Assembly: GCA_963826795.1 (NCBI GenBank)
Contig: CAWGYT010000004.1
Location: 310,001-374,000 of the forward strand
DNA: 64,000 bases
Source of the DNA: CAWGYT01 sp963826795
GTDB taxonomy: Bacteria > Planctomycetota > Planctomycetia > Pirellulales > Pirellulaceae
Direction: 5' to 3'
The position numbers and the translations under genes are program-made. The notes under the pieces are model-generated. The model did not search any database. It was given only the letters and a program-made list of their open reading frames with translations, and had not been told where the DNA came from. This document shows positions 46,703 to 56,753 of this stretch, in pieces. Every line of letters begins with the position of its first letter. The first letter of the stretch is position 1.

Positions 46703-49651
46703 ATGTCGCACCTCCTCCCGACCCTCACCGGGCGGTGGGGTCAATGGATGACCCTGCGCCTTCGCACGCCCCGCCGCCAGCAGATTCATGCCCAGGCACT
46801 CGACCTGGCGTCTTTAGAAGGTCGAACGTTGTATAGTGCAAGTCCGATGGCGGAACTCGTGCCGGACGCGAACCCAGACGCTGGGCCATCTCCCGAGGAG
46901 TTGGTCGATAATGCTCACGACACCAGCGACATCGCGAGTTTGGCCGACGACTTTCAGAACGTCGAACCCGAGCCAAGTCGTGTGGAGGTCGGCCAGTCCG
47001 TCTTGGAATTGCCCGCAGCGATCGAACTAAGTGGCGAGCGAGGCGATTTTGTGGAGCTGCCCCATACGTCGGACATGGCCCTTTCGGACGGCACGATTGC
47101 GCTGACGTTTGTGGCGGACGAGGTCGAGGGGCGTCAGACGTTGTTTTCGAAAGATGCCCGGGACTATGGCGACGGTGGACACCTGACGGCGTTCATCCGC
47201 GACGGCCGGATCGAAGTCCGTCTGCAAAGCGAAACGGAATCGTTCTACATCCGGTCGGAATCGCTCGTCGCCGCGGGCGAAACCCATCATCTCGCGATCT
47301 CGTTCGGGTCGGACGGCTTGCGGCTTGATCTGGATGGCCAGACCGAAGCCTGGAACCAAGAGGTCACGCAGGGCATCCAGGACAACGCGGAAAATCTTGT
47401 CCTGGGAGCCAACGCCTGGGCTCGCGACAGCCGAAATCCAACCTGGACCGCCGATGCGTTCGACGGGACGATCGTCGATTTCGCGATTTACGGACGAGCA
47501 CTCTCAAGATCCGAAGTGTTCGAACTCGGCGCTCCTGACATCGTCCCGCCTCAGGGTTCGCTGGGAAGCACCGGCACGGGGCTCGATCAGTTGGTCGATC
47601 TGATCGTCCATGACCCCGGACTCAACCGACGCATCGATACCAGCCAGATCCTGGCCGGTGCCGAAGCCGCGGACGCAATGAATCGAATCATCGTCGAGGC
47701 GATCGTCGAAACCGGATTGGCCAACGACGGAGTGATCAATGCCGCCGATGTCCATGACCTGAACCACTATATTCAGGAAAACTACGAACGCACCTGGATC
47801 GAGCTCCATGGGGACGACGAAGGGGGCGTCGAAACCGGCTTCCACCTCGTCCAGAACGACGGAGCCACGACCCACCTGTTTGGCGATGACAACGCCGTCA
47901 ATACCGTCGCCGATGGCGTCTACCATCTGGGATTCGACATCGATTGCGGACGTTTGCTGAACGAGGACGGCAATCGAAATGCGAGTGTCGAGACGGTCGC
48001 TTTCTGGCTGAATGAGCTGCTGGAAGACGACCTGGCGGCCGGCACGCTGACCAATGCCGACGTGAATCCCTACGCGGTAGGAACCACCGGCACCGGACTC
48101 GATCAGCTGATCGAGATCATCACCAGCGACGTCGGTCTGAATCGCCGGATTGCGACCAGCGAAATCACGGGCGGGGCGAACGCCGCCGACGCGATGAACG
48201 GCATGATCGTCGAGGCGATCGTGCAGACCGGCGTGGCCAACGACGGCACCTTCAACAGCGCCGATGTGCGGGATCTGAACCGCTATCTCCAGGCCAATTA
48301 CGAAGACGCCTGGACCAACTACCACGGCGATGACGAAGGCCACGAGGAAACCGGCTTCCATCTGGTCCAGAATGACGGAGCCAGCACGCGTCTGTTCGAC
48401 GGCAAGAACGCGGTGAACACCGTCGCCGATGGACTCTATCATCTGGGCTTCGACATCCGCGGCAACCGGCTCCTCAACGAGGACGGGGATGCGAACGCCA
48501 GTCTGGATCAAGTCGCCTTCTGGTTGAACGAGTTGTTGGCCGACGATCTGGCCCAAGGATCGCTCGCCAATCCCGCCGTCGCGGCCTACGCCCAGGGAAC
48601 GACCGGCACCGGGCTGGACCAGCTGATCGACCTGATCGCCGGCGACAGTGGTCTGAATCGGAACATCGCGACCAGCGAGATCACCGCCGGCGCTCAGGCG
48701 GCGGACGCCATGAACCAGATTATCGTGTCCGCGATTCGCGCCACCGGCGTCGCCGACGATGGCTTCCTGGACAAGTTCGACATGATCGAGATCAACGCCC
48801 AGATCCAGGAAAACCATGCCGAGTCCTGGACCGAGCTGCACGGCGATGACGAAGGCGATGAAGAAACCGGTTTCCATCTCGTCCAGAATGACGGAGCCCA
48901 AACACGACTCTTCGCCCAGAATGCCGTGAATACCGTCGCCGATGGACTCTATCACATGGGATTCGACATCGAGCGAGGACGCTTCCTCAACGAAGATGGG
49001 AATCGCAACGCCAGTCTGGAAGATACCGCCTTCTGGCTGAACGAACTGCTGGCCGAGGACCTTCAAAACGGAACGCTCGCCAGCGAGACGACCGTCGATG
49101 TCGGCCAGTCCGTCTTGGAATTGCCCGCAGCGATCGAACTAAGTGGCGAGCGAGGCGATTTTGTGGAGCTGCCCCATACGTCGGACATGGCCCTTTCGGA
49201 CGGCACGATTGCGCTGACGTTTGTGGCGGACGAGGTCGAGGGGCGTCAGACGTTGTTTTCGAAAGATGCCCGGGACTATGGCGACGGTGGACACCTGACG
49301 GCGTTCATCCGCGACGGCCGGATCGAAGTCCGTCTGCAAAGCGAAACGGAATCGTTCTACATCCGGTCGGAATCGCTCGTCGCCGCGGGCGAAACCCATC
49401 ATCTCGCGATCTCGTTCGGGTCGGACGGCTTGCGGCTTGATCTGGATGGCCAGACCGAAGCCTGGAACCAAGAGGTCACGCAGGGCATCCAGGACAACGC
49501 GGAAAATCTTGTCCTGGGAGCCAACGCCTGGGCTCGCGACAGCCGAAATCCAACCTGGACCGCCGATGCGTTCGACGGGACGATCGTCGATTTCGCGATT
49601 TACGGACGAGCACTCTCAAGATCCGAAGTGTTCGAACTCGGCGACTCCTGA
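46703..49651 (+). CDS. Secreted LamG/repeat protein, first part
   Basis: 982 codons. The N-terminus carries the planctomycete leader motif DLASLEGRTLYSASP. Residues ~95-275 are a LamG/concanavalin-like domain (VELPHTSDMALSDGTIALTF; HHLAISFGSDGLRLDLDGQ). Three ~155-residue repeats follow, each running from GTTGTGLDQLI through LNRxIxTSxI, AADAMN, LHGDDEG, ETGFHLVQNDGA, NAVNTVADGLYHLGFDI to VAFWLNELL. Similar HGDDEG-ETGFHLVQNDGA blocks occur in bacterial surface and RTX-type proteins; function unknown. A second LamG domain then begins. An extra A at 49644, relative to the otherwise identical first copy, shifts the frame and stops translation at 49651. Confidence 0.85.
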   Translation: MSHLLPTLTGRWGQWMTLRLRTPRRQQIHAQALDLASLEGRTLYSASPMAELVPDANPDAGPSPEELVDNAHDTSDIASLADDFQNVEPEPSRVEVGQSVLELPAAIELSGERGDFVELPHTSDMALSDGTIALTFVADEVEGRQTLFSKDARDYGDGGHLTAFIRDGRIEVRLQSETESFYIRSESLVAAGETHHLAISFGSDGLRLDLDGQTEAWNQEVTQGIQDNAENLVLGANAWARDSRNPTWTADAFDGTIVDFAIYGRALSRSEVFELGAPDIVPPQGSLGSTGTGLDQLVDLIVHDPGLNRRIDTSQILAGAEAADAMNRIIVEAIVETGLANDGVINAADVHDLNHYIQENYERTWIELHGDDEGGVETGFHLVQNDGATTHLFGDDNAVNTVADGVYHLGFDIDCGRLLNEDGNRNASVETVAFWLNELLEDDLAAGTLTNADVNPYAVGTTGTGLDQLIEIITSDVGLNRRIATSEITGGANAADAMNGMIVEAIVQTGVANDGTFNSADVRDLNRYLQANYEDAWTNYHGDDEGHEETGFHLVQNDGASTRLFDGKNAVNTVADGLYHLGFDIRGNRLLNEDGDANASLDQVAFWLNELLADDLAQGSLANPAVAAYAQGTTGTGLDQLIDLIAGDSGLNRNIATSEITAGAQAADAMNQIIVSAIRATGVADDGFLDKFDMIEINAQIQENHAESWTELHGDDEGDEETGFHLVQNDGAQTRLFAQNAVNTVADGLYHMGFDIERGRFLNEDGNRNASLEDTAFWLNELLAEDLQNGTLASETTVDVGQSVLELPAAIELSGERGDFVELPHTSDMALSDGTIALTFVADEVEGRQTLFSKDARDYGDGGHLTAFIRDGRIEVRLQSETESFYIRSESLVAAGETHHLAISFGSDGLRLDLDGQTEAWNQEVTQGIQDNAENLVLGANAWARDSRNPTWTADAFDGTIVDFAIYGRALSRSEVFELGDS
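46988..49099 (+). repeat. 2112-bp coding repeat, copy 1
   Basis: Starts at GTCGGCCAGTCCGTCTTGGA and runs to just before the same sequence at 49100. The unit encodes one LamG domain plus three 155-residue repeats. Confidence 0.9.
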
Positions 49652-51164
49652 CATCGTCCCGCCTCAGGGTTCGCTGGGAAGCACCGGCACGGGGCTCGAT
49701 CAGTTGGTCGATCTGATCGTCCATGACCCCGGACTCAACCGACGCATCGATACCAGCCAGATCCTGGCCGGTGCCGAAGCCGCGGACGCAATGAATCGAA
49801 TCATCGTCGAGGCGATCGTCGAAACCGGATTGGCCAACGACGGAGTGATCAATGCCGCCGATGTCCATGACCTGAACCACTATATTCAGGAAAACTACGA
49901 ACGCACCTGGATCGAGCTCCATGGGGACGACGAAGGGGGCGTCGAAACCGGCTTCCACCTCGTCCAGAACGACGGAGCCACGACCCACCTGTTTGGCGAT
50001 GACAACGCCGTCAATACCGTCGCCGATGGCGTCTACCATCTGGGATTCGACATCGATTGCGGACGTTTGCTGAACGAGGACGGCAATCGAAATGCGAGTG
50101 TCGAGACGGTCGCTTTCTGGCTGAATGAGCTGCTGGAAGACGACCTGGCGGCCGGCACGCTGACCAATGCCGACGTGAATCCCTACGCGGTAGGAACCAC
50201 CGGCACCGGACTCGATCAGCTGATCGAGATCATCACCAGCGACGTCGGTCTGAATCGCCGGATTGCGACCAGCGAAATCACGGGCGGGGCGAACGCCGCC
50301 GACGCGATGAACGGCATGATCGTCGAGGCGATCGTGCAGACCGGCGTGGCCAACGACGGCACCTTCAACAGCGCCGATGTGCGGGATCTGAACCGCTATC
50401 TCCAGGCCAATTACGAAGACGCCTGGACCAACTACCACGGCGATGACGAAGGCCACGAGGAAACCGGCTTCCATCTGGTCCAGAATGACGGAGCCAGCAC
50501 GCGTCTGTTCGACGGCAAGAACGCGGTGAACACCGTCGCCGATGGACTCTATCATCTGGGCTTCGACATCCGCGGCAACCGGCTCCTCAACGAGGACGGG
50601 GATGCGAACGCCAGTCTGGATCAAGTCGCCTTCTGGTTGAACGAGTTGTTGGCCGACGATCTGGCCCAAGGATCGCTCGCCAATCCCGCCGTCGCGGCCT
50701 ACGCCCAGGGAACGACCGGCACCGGGCTGGACCAGCTGATCGACCTGATCGCCGGCGACAGTGGTCTGAATCGGAACATCGCGACCAGCGAGATCACCGC
50801 CGGCGCTCAGGCGGCGGACGCCATGAACCAGATTATCGTGTCCGCGATTCGCGCCACCGGCGTCGCCGACGATGGCTTCCTGGACAAGTTCGACATGATC
50901 GAGATCAACGCCCAGATCCAGGAAAACCATGCCGAGTCCTGGACCCAGCTGCACGGCGATGACGAAGGCGATGAAGAAACCGGTTTCCATCTCGTCCAGA
51001 ATGACGGAGCCCAAACACGACTCTTCGCTCAGAATGCCGTGAATACCGTCGCCGACGGACTCTATCACATGGGATTCGACATCGAGCGCGGACGCTTCCT
51101 CAACGAAGATGGGAATCGCAACGCCAGTCTGGAAGATACCGCCTTCTGGCTGAACGAACTGCTG
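49100..51164 (+). repeat. 2112-bp coding repeat, copy 2
   Basis: Nearly base-for-base identical to 46988-49052. I noticed one inserted A (49644) and a few substitutions, all of the latter after ~50940, such as GAG to CAG at 50945 and C to T at 51029. Identity ends near 51164, before the copy-2 stop. Confidence 0.9.
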
Positions 51165-51215
51165 GTTGACGAACTTCAAAATGGAATGCTCAGTTCCAGC
51201 GCGATCTCTGCGTAA
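49644..51215 (+). pseudogene. Secreted LamG/repeat protein, second part in shifted frame
   Basis: Continues the second unit in a new frame (DIVPPQGSLGSTGTGLDQLV onwards) through three more 155-residue repeats to LNELLVDELQNGMLSSSAIS and stop. Removing one base at 49644 would fuse it to the first part, giving a ~1500-residue protein with two LamG domains and six repeats. It has no start of its own. Confidence 0.8.
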
Positions 51216-51296
51216 TTCCACGGAACCGGCACGGCCGCACCGATGCTCGCGGCCGTGCTCGCCGTGACCGTGGCGATGAGCAACGCCAGAGATCGC

Positions 51297-51590
51297 TTAG
51301 TCGACAACGAAGCGGTGCCCGCAAACGCAATCGACGCGATTGGCCGAAATCCGCGTCTGGCATTTCGGGCAGCTTTTTTCCCAGGAGCAGAGCTTGGAGC
51401 GATCCGTCTCGGCCTTCTCCCTGGCTTCCGCTTTTTTTTGTGCCACCAACTGGAGTTTGCGGGGCCCGTCTGCCTGAACCATGGCACACTGGGGGTGGAT
51501 GCCGCTACGGGAATAAGATGGCTTGCCGCAAATCGGACATTTCTTGCTGTCAGGTTCGACCAGAATGGGCGTCGGCTTCTTTTCACTCAT
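51297..51590 (-). CDS. Zinc-ribbon-like small protein
   Basis: 97 residues starting MSEKKPTPILVEPDSKKCPI. Two metal-binding knuckles are present, CPICGK with HPQC at the N-terminal end and CPKCQT with CDCG-like CVCGH at the C-terminus, separated by a charged helix (LQLVAQKKAEAREKAETDRS). This YSRSGIHPQC / CPKCxxxxxxxxCxCGH layout recurs in planctomycetes. Function unknown, possibly nucleic acid or protein binding. The upstream open frame is ignored because conservation starts at 51590. Confidence 0.75.
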   Translation of the reverse strand: MSEKKPTPILVEPDSKKCPICGKPSYSRSGIHPQCAMVQADGPRKLQLVAQKKAEAREKAETDRSKLCSWEKSCPKCQTRISANRVDCVCGHRFVVD

Positions 51591-51820
51591 GCGTTTCAAT
51601 TCGCTCTCTCGCTGTGTGAGCAGTGGGGAAAACCGGCTGGCACGGGAAGTGCTTCGCGCAGCTCGTTTCGGCATCCAGATCCGTTTCTGCAAGTCCTCAC
51701 GCACGATGCAGGAATTCGACTGGAACGATTCATGACGCGGCAGCAAAGTTCGAAGCAAGTGAAGGCTCCGTGTTGCACATTCGAGCCTGCCATCCTCGGG
51801 CCCGCCAACGGCTCGAACCG

Positions 51821-52363
51821 CTAACTGGACTTCTTGCGAGTCTTACGGTGATTGCCGTTGCGCGAGGCGGGAACCGCCACTGCCTCAAGCTCTTCGCAAC
51901 GTCTCGACACCGAACGAAAGGGCATTCCGGCAACGCGCTCGTATCGCTCTGCACGCACAAACCAGAACGCAAGGCCACCTGAGTTGTGAGCCGGAGTTCC
52001 GGCGGCACCTGAGGCGCGGACGCCCAGTGAGCCCTTGCGACCTGTCTTCTGCCAGCCTCGACGCTCCATGTGCATGCGGACCAAGACACCAATGGCTTGG
52101 CGAAAACGCGTGTTCCGTCGCGTGTGCGCGTCGCCAAGAAACGAATCCAGCGCCGGTTGCGACTCCAATTCCCGCACAACGCCCGCTAACGGTGCACGAT
52201 CGTGATGAAGTTCTGCTTCCTCCATCCGCCGTTGGCGATCCGCGTCATTGAAGAAGTCCAGCACTGCCGCAAAGGGTTGAGCCGAATCATTGACAACATC
52301 CGCGAACGTCTTTCCCTGTCGGTCTTGCAAAAAGTCCTCTTTCGTTACTCGTTCTTTCGGCAT
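51821..52363 (-). CDS. Conserved hypothetical protein, basic C-terminus
   Basis: 180 residues starting MPKERVTKEDFLQDRQGKTF. It has a helical N-terminal half (FAAVLDFFNDADRQRRMEEA) and a conserved-looking block MHMERRGWQKTGRKGSLG, HNSGGLAFWFVRAERYER, GMPFRSVSRRCEELE, ending in a basic tail. I recognise this as a small planctomycete family without assigned role; it is not a known enzyme. Start chosen at the family N-terminus. Confidence 0.6.
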   Translation of the reverse strand: MPKERVTKEDFLQDRQGKTFADVVNDSAQPFAAVLDFFNDADRQRRMEEAELHHDRAPLAGVVRELESQPALDSFLGDAHTRRNTRFRQAIGVLVRMHMERRGWQKTGRKGSLGVRASGAAGTPAHNSGGLAFWFVRAERYERVAGMPFRSVSRRCEELEAVAVPASRNGNHRKTRKKSS

Positions 52364-53019
52364 GGCGCACGTTACCCACGTTTTTACTGACAATTCTGGA
52401 TCACGGTGCACATTCTGCACCTACACATATTGTAACTGCAAATTACGGGCATGCAATAAGAAACTTACCCTGAACGCTCCAAGCTGCGAATCTGCGAATC
52501 CAATCGCAAGAAGCGCCGTTGACCCAGTGACCGAATCGGCCTAAGCTGAATCTCAATGAATTGAATGTTGAATCATTTTCAGGGATTCGCTCTGTCTCGT
52601 GGGCGCCATGCGGTGCCGCATATTGGCCGGCTTCGGCCCCAAATTGGTTGGAGCTTCCAAGTCGCCGCTCGCTGCGGTGAGTGCCGGAACAGGACTTTTC
52701 TGCTGGCAATTTTTTCTGGCGTATCGAGTCGGTCGATTGTCGTGAGCGACATCGGGGTTCGCCCAAGTTACGACGGGCTTGAAGGGCGACGGTCAATTCG
52801 CAGATGGCGAGGGACGAGCGTGCGCGGGCGTTGTTAACCCGTGAGTCCAGGGCCGAACATTCTGGCGACGCGGCGCTGCAAGGCGGCACACCGTCGACCC
52901 AAGGGAACATTTTCGCGAATCGTTCTCGGCTCACATCGATCGTTCGGGGCCCAGCACGAAAAACTAGATTGCGGTCCAGCGACAACCGATCGCAATCACA
53001 ACCGGAAGAGGTCTTTCAC
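52364..53019. other. Intergenic, no gene seen
   Basis: About 650 bp upstream of the leftward hypothetical gene and before a rightward small gene. A 180-codon minus-strand frame (52443-52985) has no domain, poor composition and no start context, so it is not called. Local base composition around 52400-52560 is AT-richer, compatible with promoters. Confidence 0.4.
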
Positions 53020-53196
53020 TTGGCAAAGAATCGCATGACGTTCGAAAAGCAACTACGAGAGACGAAAAAACGACAAAAAGCAGCTGCCAAGCGTGAGAGT
53101 CGGCGGCGGCAGAAAGACGAACCGATCTCGCGTGTGGACTTCGAACCCGATCGTGCGGACGCAGGTCAGGCGGAGGCAGATGAAACGCCGCAATGA
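53020..53196 (+). CDS. Small charged coiled-coil protein (58 aa, TTG start)
   Basis: TTG at 53020 preceded by AGAGG at 8 bp gives (M)AKNRMTFEKQLRETKKRQKA and AKRESRRRQKDEP. The pattern AKNRxTFEKxxRExxKxxKxxxKxxRR is a short, highly basic protein found in several bacterial phyla next to diverse genes. An ATG at 53035 is an alternative. Role unknown. Confidence 0.6.
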   Translation: MAKNRMTFEKQLRETKKRQKAAAKRESRRRQKDEPISRVDFEPDRADAGQAEADETPQ

Positions 53197-53233
53197 CCGC
53201 GATTTGCGTTAGCCTCCGGCTAAGAGGTGGTCC

Positions 53234-53926
53234 TTGAGGATTCGAAGCCCGTTCTTGGTGCGTGCCGCGGGGATTGCGTTCGCGACGGGCCTGTGCGTCC
53301 TGTTTCGGACGTTGCGATTGCGTCTGGAGACCTGCGAGGAGGCCAATCCCTACGCCTCAGATGGACCCGACCGCTACCTTTTTTCGGTCTGGCATGATTC
53401 GTCCGTGATCGCGGCGTTCGGCGGGAAGCATCGGAGAACGGTGGCCCTCACGAGTCGCCATCGTGACGGATCGTTCGTCACGGCAGTGACCCGCGTCGCA
53501 GGAGTTCCCACCGTTCGCGGTTCGACCGGTGCCACGGGCGGGAAGGCCTTACGTGAGCTGCTGCGGGTCGCTCAAGAGAAAGACATTGTGATCACGCCCG
53601 ATGGCCCGCGGGGTCCAAGCCGCAGGATGAGCCGCGGCATCGTTTTCCTGGCGTCGCGGACGGGCAATTCCATTGTCCCCACCGCGTTCGCATGCTCGAG
53701 CTGCTGGCGAATCCCTGGCAGTTGGTCGAGCCTGGTCATCCCCCTGCCTTTCTCCCGCGTGATTCTGATGGCGGGTGACCCGATTCCCGTTCCAGCGGGG
53801 TTGCGATCAGAGTCGATCGATCAGTATGTCGCGCAAGTTCAGCTCGCAATGGACGAGCTGGAGACTCAGGCCCAGCGCTGGATCCATCATGGCCTCAGCT
53901 TCGCAACGACGCCCGAAGGTGTCTGA
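53234..53926 (+). CDS. DUF374 lysophospholipid/LPS acyltransferase-like protein
   Basis: 230 residues from a TTG with AAGAGGTGG just upstream. An N-terminal membrane-associated helix (AAGIAFATGLCVLFRTLRL) is followed by the acyltransferase core: LFSVWHDSSVIAAFGG (WH-D for the usual NHxxxD-type site), TSRHRDGSFV, RGSTGATGGKALREL and VITPDGPRGPSRRMSRGIVF. DUF374 proteins probably transfer an acyl chain to lipid A-like or phospholipid acceptors at the inner membrane. The gene ends 52 bp from the convergent kinase-tubulin gene. Confidence 0.88.
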   Translation: MRIRSPFLVRAAGIAFATGLCVLFRTLRLRLETCEEANPYASDGPDRYLFSVWHDSSVIAAFGGKHRRTVALTSRHRDGSFVTAVTRVAGVPTVRGSTGATGGKALRELLRVAQEKDIVITPDGPRGPSRRMSRGIVFLASRTGNSIVPTAFACSSCWRIPGSWSSLVIPLPFSRVILMAGDPIPVPAGLRSESIDQYVAQVQLAMDELETQAQRWIHHGLSFATTPEGV

Positions 53927-53957
53927 AAAGCCATCTGAAAAGCCATCTGAAAAGCCA
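53922..53957 (+). repeat. Triple 12-bp tandem repeat at a stop codon
   Basis: TCTGAAAAGCCA occurs three times in direct succession. The first unit contains the TGA stop of the DUF374 gene, so changes in copy number would not alter the protein. Confidence 0.8.
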
Positions 53958-53978
53958 CCAGCGCGCGCGGTTGGCTTC

Positions 53979-56753
53979 TCAATCATCCGCCGGAACTCGA
54001 CGCGCCGTCGGGCGAGTCCACTTCACATCGATTCGAGTGTGAAGTTGCGCGGCCGCATCGCGCAGTTCGGGTCGCGTCTGAGTGAGCCAATCAGCCAGCT
54101 GTGCCAGGGAGATGCCTTCGGCTTCTTGGCAGAACACGGTTCGATCAACCGGGCCCGGCACAAAGGTCGCGTCACGCAAATTTGGGGGATTTTCCCGCCA
54201 GCTTGCGTCTTGCCGATCCACCACGAAACATCGCCGGGCGTAGCTGCAGCCAGGCAAACGGACCGTCGCTGAATCGAAGTGCCGTTCGATCGACTCTTCG
54301 ATCGCGTAGAGTCGGCCGTCCGAGCGAATCTCGCGTCCGCGGTCGACACGCCGAACGGCGGACGCAAGTGCCGATCGAACGGCGACTTGCAACAGCTCAC
54401 GCAGCGACAAACGCGTCTGTTTTTCAGGCGAGGTCCCTTCCGCGAGAACGGTGGTTCGGAAGTGTTGCTGGATGACCGACACCGCAAGGCTTTGAGCAAG
54501 TGTCGGGATCACTCGCTGGATCTCGCGATCCAGACTATCCGTGCCGCTCGCGGAGGCGGTCGGAAGGCTTGAACCGGGTTTGCGTCTGTCTTCATCGCGC
54601 CCAGCCGTTTCTTCATCGCGCCGACGCGTTTTCGGATCGGCCATCATACACAGGTCCGCACCAAGCTCTCGCAGCTCGGTTGCCACTTCCCGAATGAACA
54701 CCACCGCCCGGTCCGCCGGCTCACCCGCCGTTGCACCGGTGGGGGCGATCCCGCGGATCGTCGATCCGCGCAAGATAAGCTGACGCAGCGTTTTTACGAC
54801 GCGAACGTCAGCGATGTCAGCGAACTCACGGATCAGGACTTGGTCGAGATCCGTCGCGTCCTCGCCCTGACAGGCATCTGCGGGCCCGACGCTCTCGGGG
54901 TCGGTGATGTCGACCGACGAACTGGCCGATCTCGAATCGCCGTTGGCATCCGACTCCAGCCAGCGTTGGACGATGCGCCGTCGCAGTTGTTCGCTCCATC
55001 GCTTCGGCAAGTCGGAATCTCCGAGCTGCAATGCGGCCAGGCCGAACGATCGTAGTTGAACGTCGTCGCGGTCGATTGCGGGAGCGACCGCTCGGCAACG
55101 ATCCAGTAAGCCACCGGCGGCGGTCGCGGTGCTACAGAACAAGTACTCTGCGACCTCCGAGATACGCTCGTCGTAGAGTTCGTCGGACAGCTGTTCGCCA
55201 AGGTTTACAAAATAGACCGTTGCGGGCGGCAGCTCGTTCTTATTGACGCCCGGACCCGTTTGGATTTTCGATGCTTCCACGCCGGACGGTAGCGTCCCGC
55301 CTTGTTGCAATTCGCTCAGAAACGCATACGTGCTGGCGATGGCCAACGTGCTTTCGCGTGGGTGGGTATTCGTCGAGCTCATCAGAATCGCGGACACACT
55401 GTCGTCCGGCAACCGCATTTCGTTGAGCAGCGAACGGACGGTGCGCAGCGCATCCAATAGCATGCCACTGGCGGTTCCACCGGATGTTGATCCAACGAGT
55501 ACGATTCGCGGCGCGCGATTGTGGCACGGCAAACCGGTCCCTGCTTCCAGGGACTTGATCGAATCGTCAGCCACAAGACGCGAAATACGCTTTCTAAGCG
55601 TCTCGCGCACTCGGTCGAGATGATCGACCCACGCCAGACGACCCAAGGGACGGTATCCTTGTGTCTTTCGCGAGCGAGGGATGTTGTATAACCATCGCCG
55701 ACTTAGCCACCGCAGGAGGTCGTCCGAAAGGGCCTGATATTCTTGGGGACGACGGAGTCCCAGGTGGAGCAGTTCCTCGTGTTCCAGCCCAGCTCCGTGC
55801 TTGGCGAACCTGGCCTGTTGGAGCGTATCTCCGTCCGTATCCAGCAGAAGTACCTGGATCGCCTCGCTGGTCGCCAAGCCAGCGCACGCGGCGAGCCGCT
55901 GCTTGAAGCCCTGAAGGACCCTGGCTCCCGAGCCGCCGATTCCAATCAACAGGGTCGGCCGGGGCTCGCTGAGGGCCTCGGAGACGTCGATCGGACCAAG
56001 CTCTTGAATCGAAGGCTTGACGAGTAAAGCTTGCTCCTCAGCGGCGAAACGCGGCAACGGCACGCTGCCACTCGGAAGGTGTTCGTCTTCGGCCAACAAC
56101 TCCGTGCAAAGCGCGTCTGCAGGCTCGACCCCATGTGACGAGGCGTCGCTCTTGCCCGCGACGGTCGTCTCCGCCTGGTCGCGAGCCGTTGTATCGCCAG
56201 AGGGAAGCGTGTCGACGTGTGCAACCCGTTCCGCTCCATCCGGCACGACCGCTTGATGGTTTCCGACAAACGTCCGATGGCGTTGCGACAAGGCCGCCAC
56301 GAAGTCCCCGCAACTGGGGAAACGTTGGGCTGGGTCTTTGGCAAGTGCCCGAGTGAGGACTTCGCGATCTAAGCTGGACAACGTTTCGAGCCGCGGCGCC
56401 AACTGCCGATGCTGGATGGCCAGTTGCTGCTGTGTGCGTCCCGGAAACGGCAAGCTACCGGTCAGCATCTGCTGATAGACGATGGCCAAGCTGTACTGGT
56501 CGCTTTGCCGACTGGGCGTTCCCGCGAAAACCTCCGGGGATGCGTAAACGGGCGTCAAGCCACCCACGAACGTGTTCACCTGGTCCTCCAATTCTTTGAC
56601 CAGGCCAAAGTCGGCGACCTTGATGCGGTCGCCCACAAGCAACAAGTTCTCGGGCTTGATGTCCAGATGCTGGAGTGCCTTCTTCTCCAACATGTAGTCC
56701 AGCGCGTCTGCAGCGTCCTGAAGATGCTGGACTAGATCCTCACGCGAGATCCC
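53979..56753 (-). CDS. Ser/Thr kinase fused to tubulin-like domain, main part (frameshifted)
   Basis: About 920 codons continuing the kinase at 56740-57078. Kinase features here are a catalytic loop QHLDIKPENLLLVGDRIKVA (His-Leu-Asp, with the Asp kept), DFGLVKELE and an activation segment PVYASPEVFAG. After a linker, a tubulin/FtsZ-like domain (Tubulin_2 type) starts with LLIGIGGSGARVLQGFKQRL and has the nucleotide-loop-like GSTSGGTASGMLLDALRTV. The C-terminal half is uncharacterised (PTLAQSLAVSVIQQHFRTTV). A kinase joined to a tubulin-like module suggests a self-assembling signalling scaffold, but this is inference. Confidence 0.78.
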   Translation of the reverse strand, partial: GISREDLVQHLQDAADALDYMLEKKALQHLDIKPENLLLVGDRIKVADFGLVKELEDQVNTFVGGLTPVYASPEVFAGTPSRQSDQYSLAIVYQQMLTGSLPFPGRTQQQLAIQHRQLAPRLETLSSLDREVLTRALAKDPAQRFPSCGDFVAALSQRHRTFVGNHQAVVPDGAERVAHVDTLPSGDTTARDQAETTVAGKSDASSHGVEPADALCTELLAEDEHLPSGSVPLPRFAAEEQALLVKPSIQELGPIDVSEALSEPRPTLLIGIGGSGARVLQGFKQRLAACAGLATSEAIQVLLLDTDGDTLQQARFAKHGAGLEHEELLHLGLRRPQEYQALSDDLLRWLSRRWLYNIPRSRKTQGYRPLGRLAWVDHLDRVRETLRKRISRLVADDSIKSLEAGTGLPCHNRAPRIVLVGSTSGGTASGMLLDALRTVRSLLNEMRLPDDSVSAILMSSTNTHPRESTLAIASTYAFLSELQQGGTLPSGVEASKIQTGPGVNKNELPPATVYFVNLGEQLSDELYDERISEVAEYLFCSTATAAGGLLDRCRAVAPAIDRDDVQLRSFGLAALQLGDSDLPKRWSEQLRRRIVQRWLESDANGDSRSASSSVDITDPESVGPADACQGEDATDLDQVLIREFADIADVRVVKTLRQLILRGSTIRGIAPTGATAGEPADRAVVFIREVATELRELGADLCMMADPKTRRRDEETAGRDEDRRKPGSSLPTASASGTDSLDREIQRVIPTLAQSLAVSVIQQHFRTTVLAEGTSPEKQTRLSLRELLQVAVRSALASAVRRVDRGREIRSDGRLYAIEESIERHFDSATVRLPGCSYARRCFVVDRQDASWRENPPNLRDATFVPGPVDRTVFCQEAEGISLAQLADWLTQTRPELRDAAAQLHTRIDVKWTRPTARRVPADD

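Noticed and set aside
47504..49066. 520-codon minus-strand frame opposite the LamG protein
   Set aside because: It is the antisense shadow of a highly repetitive coding region; the plus-strand frame has the leader, domains and repeats.
52443..52985. 180-codon minus-strand frame
   Set aside because: No recognisable domain, composition unlike neighbouring genes, no ribosome binding site, and it overlaps the region where the TTG-started gene has its own signals.
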